From the NCBI RefSeq assembly GCF_002198715.1, contig NZ_MWLK01000033.1, positions 1-64,000 on the forward strand: DNA of 64,000 bases. The letters are read 5' to 3'. Position 1 is the stretch's first letter; every line of letters begins with the position of its first letter. This DNA comes from Rhodomicrobium sp. R_RK_3 (lineage in GTDB: Bacteria; Pseudomonadota; Alphaproteobacteria; Rhizobiales; Rhodomicrobiaceae). Made by a program: the position numbers and the translations under genes. The notes under the pieces are model-generated. The model did not search any database. It was given only the letters and a program-made list of their open reading frames with translations, and was not told the DNA's origin. Positions 63,470-64,000 of this stretch are shown here, piece by piece.

Positions 63470-64000
63470 ATGCCCAGAAACGGAAGCGGCACCTTCTCGA
63501 TCCTGACGCCGATCCAGATCGGCGCCCTGCGCTCGTCTTCGGCGGTCAACGCCGATTTCGCCGATGCCGGCGACGAAATCACCAATTCGCTGCCGATTGA
63601 CGGTACGGCTGGCATGAACGGGACGTTCAAGGCGGCCGATGGCGAGCAGACCGAGCCCGGCATTGCCTTCGTGGCCGATCTCAACACCGGCTTTCGCCGC
63701 TCCGCGCCGGATGAGATGCGCTGGGTGGCAGGCGGTATCGACCGGGCTATCCTGGATGAGGACGGTGCCCTAACCTTCCTCAACGGCATCGATGTGGCCG
63801 GCTCGGTGAATTTCAGCACCGCTATCGTCCCGCAGTCGCTGTTCGCCACCGACGCTGTCGTCATGGCGCTCGGCCGGGAGGAGAACGACACCTCCGAACA
63901 CGAACTGATGAGCTACGAGGTCGGCGATGGTTCTGGTGCCAAGGCCAGCCTGCGTGTGGTTGGTGGCGCAGCGAACAATGTCGCCACCATGCGATTTTAC
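63470..64000 (+). CDS. Second tail fibre, N-terminal part (cut by window edge)
   Basis: 177 codons without a stop. MPRNGSGTFS, FKAADGEQTEPGIAFVADLN, TGFRRSAPDEMRWVAGGIDR and YEVGDGSGAKASLRVVGG align with the first fibre (61587), so both share the virion-attachment part. The C-terminal receptor-binding part lies beyond the window. Confidence 0.8.
   Translation, partial: MPRNGSGTFSILTPIQIGALRSSSAVNADFADAGDEITNSLPIDGTAGMNGTFKAADGEQTEPGIAFVADLNTGFRRSAPDEMRWVAGGIDRAILDEDGALTFLNGIDVAGSVNFSTAIVPQSLFATDAVVMALGREENDTSEHELMSYEVGDGSGAKASLRVVGGAANNVATMRFY

Overview
The window joins two very different stretches of DNA. Bases 1 to about 33,060 are chromosome of a GC-rich alphaproteobacterium, probably of the order Hyphomicrobiales. 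This is inferred from the high GC, the dense uptake operons, a carnitine dehydrogenase/thioesterase fusion of the rhizobial kind, and an alphaproteobacterial LexA box (GTTC-N7-GTTC) in the resident phage. From about 33,065 to the right edge the DNA is a prophage, inserted in the 3' half of a tRNA gene that reads as tRNA-Val(CAC). Its far end lies outside the window.

Chromosome, left to right: two HxlR regulators around an NTF2-like protein (203-1558); a GNAT acetyltransferase with a small membrane protein (1642-2860); a FUSC-type membrane protein (3055-4191); a sugar-acid locus with a FadR-type regulator, a complete sugar ABC importer and mannonate dehydratase UxuA, facing an SDR oxidoreductase and a HAD hydrolase (4351-13124); a large multicopper oxidase (13541-15853); a carnitine-to-betaine locus with fused carnitine 3-dehydrogenase/betainyl-CoA thioesterase, the dehydrocarnitine cleavage enzyme, a CdhR-like regulator and a quaternary-amine binding protein (16735-21155); a D-amino-acid-type PLP lyase with RidA and an amino-acid ABC importer under a divergent IclR regulator (21316-26816); and a peptide-type ABC importer (26830-32806). 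Two families of palindromic repeats sit between these genes: a short REP-like pair (81-183, 1041-1119, 15924-16029) and a MITE-like element with long inverted arms (11566-11672, 16353-16510, 28857-28973).

Prophage: integrase and excisionase overlap in two frames; a ParA ATPase and a ribbon-helix-helix partner follow; then a membrane protein with a DNA-binding-like tail, small regulators, and a Rha-type antirepressor cut short by a homing-endonuclease-like gene. The early operon (39240-42928) encodes a replication initiator whose gene carries four iteron-like repeats followed by an AT-rich tract, laid out like the lambda origin. A 730-base control region (terminator, three copies of TGATGCAGG, palindromes, a LexA box and a hidden 58-codon ORF) leads into the late genes: terminase, portal, scaffold, coat, gp4- and gp10-like tail factors, a transglycosylase ejection protein and fibre genes. 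There is no tape-measure or major tail tube gene, so the particle is inferred to be a short-tailed P22-like virus. Inserted in the virion genes are a DxD glycosyltransferase, a methyltransferase/DUF115 (MptE/Maf-like) protein, a GNAT acetyltransferase and a protein ending in a self-cleaving S74 domain.

Most worth a second look: the glycosyltransferase plus methyltransferase/DUF115 pair between head and tail genes; two related endonuclease genes, each ending exactly where another phage gene is broken, one of them at the start codon of a tail-fibre gene and flanked by a 15-base near-repeat; the lambda-like iteron origin; and the ParA/RHH module in an integrated phage.
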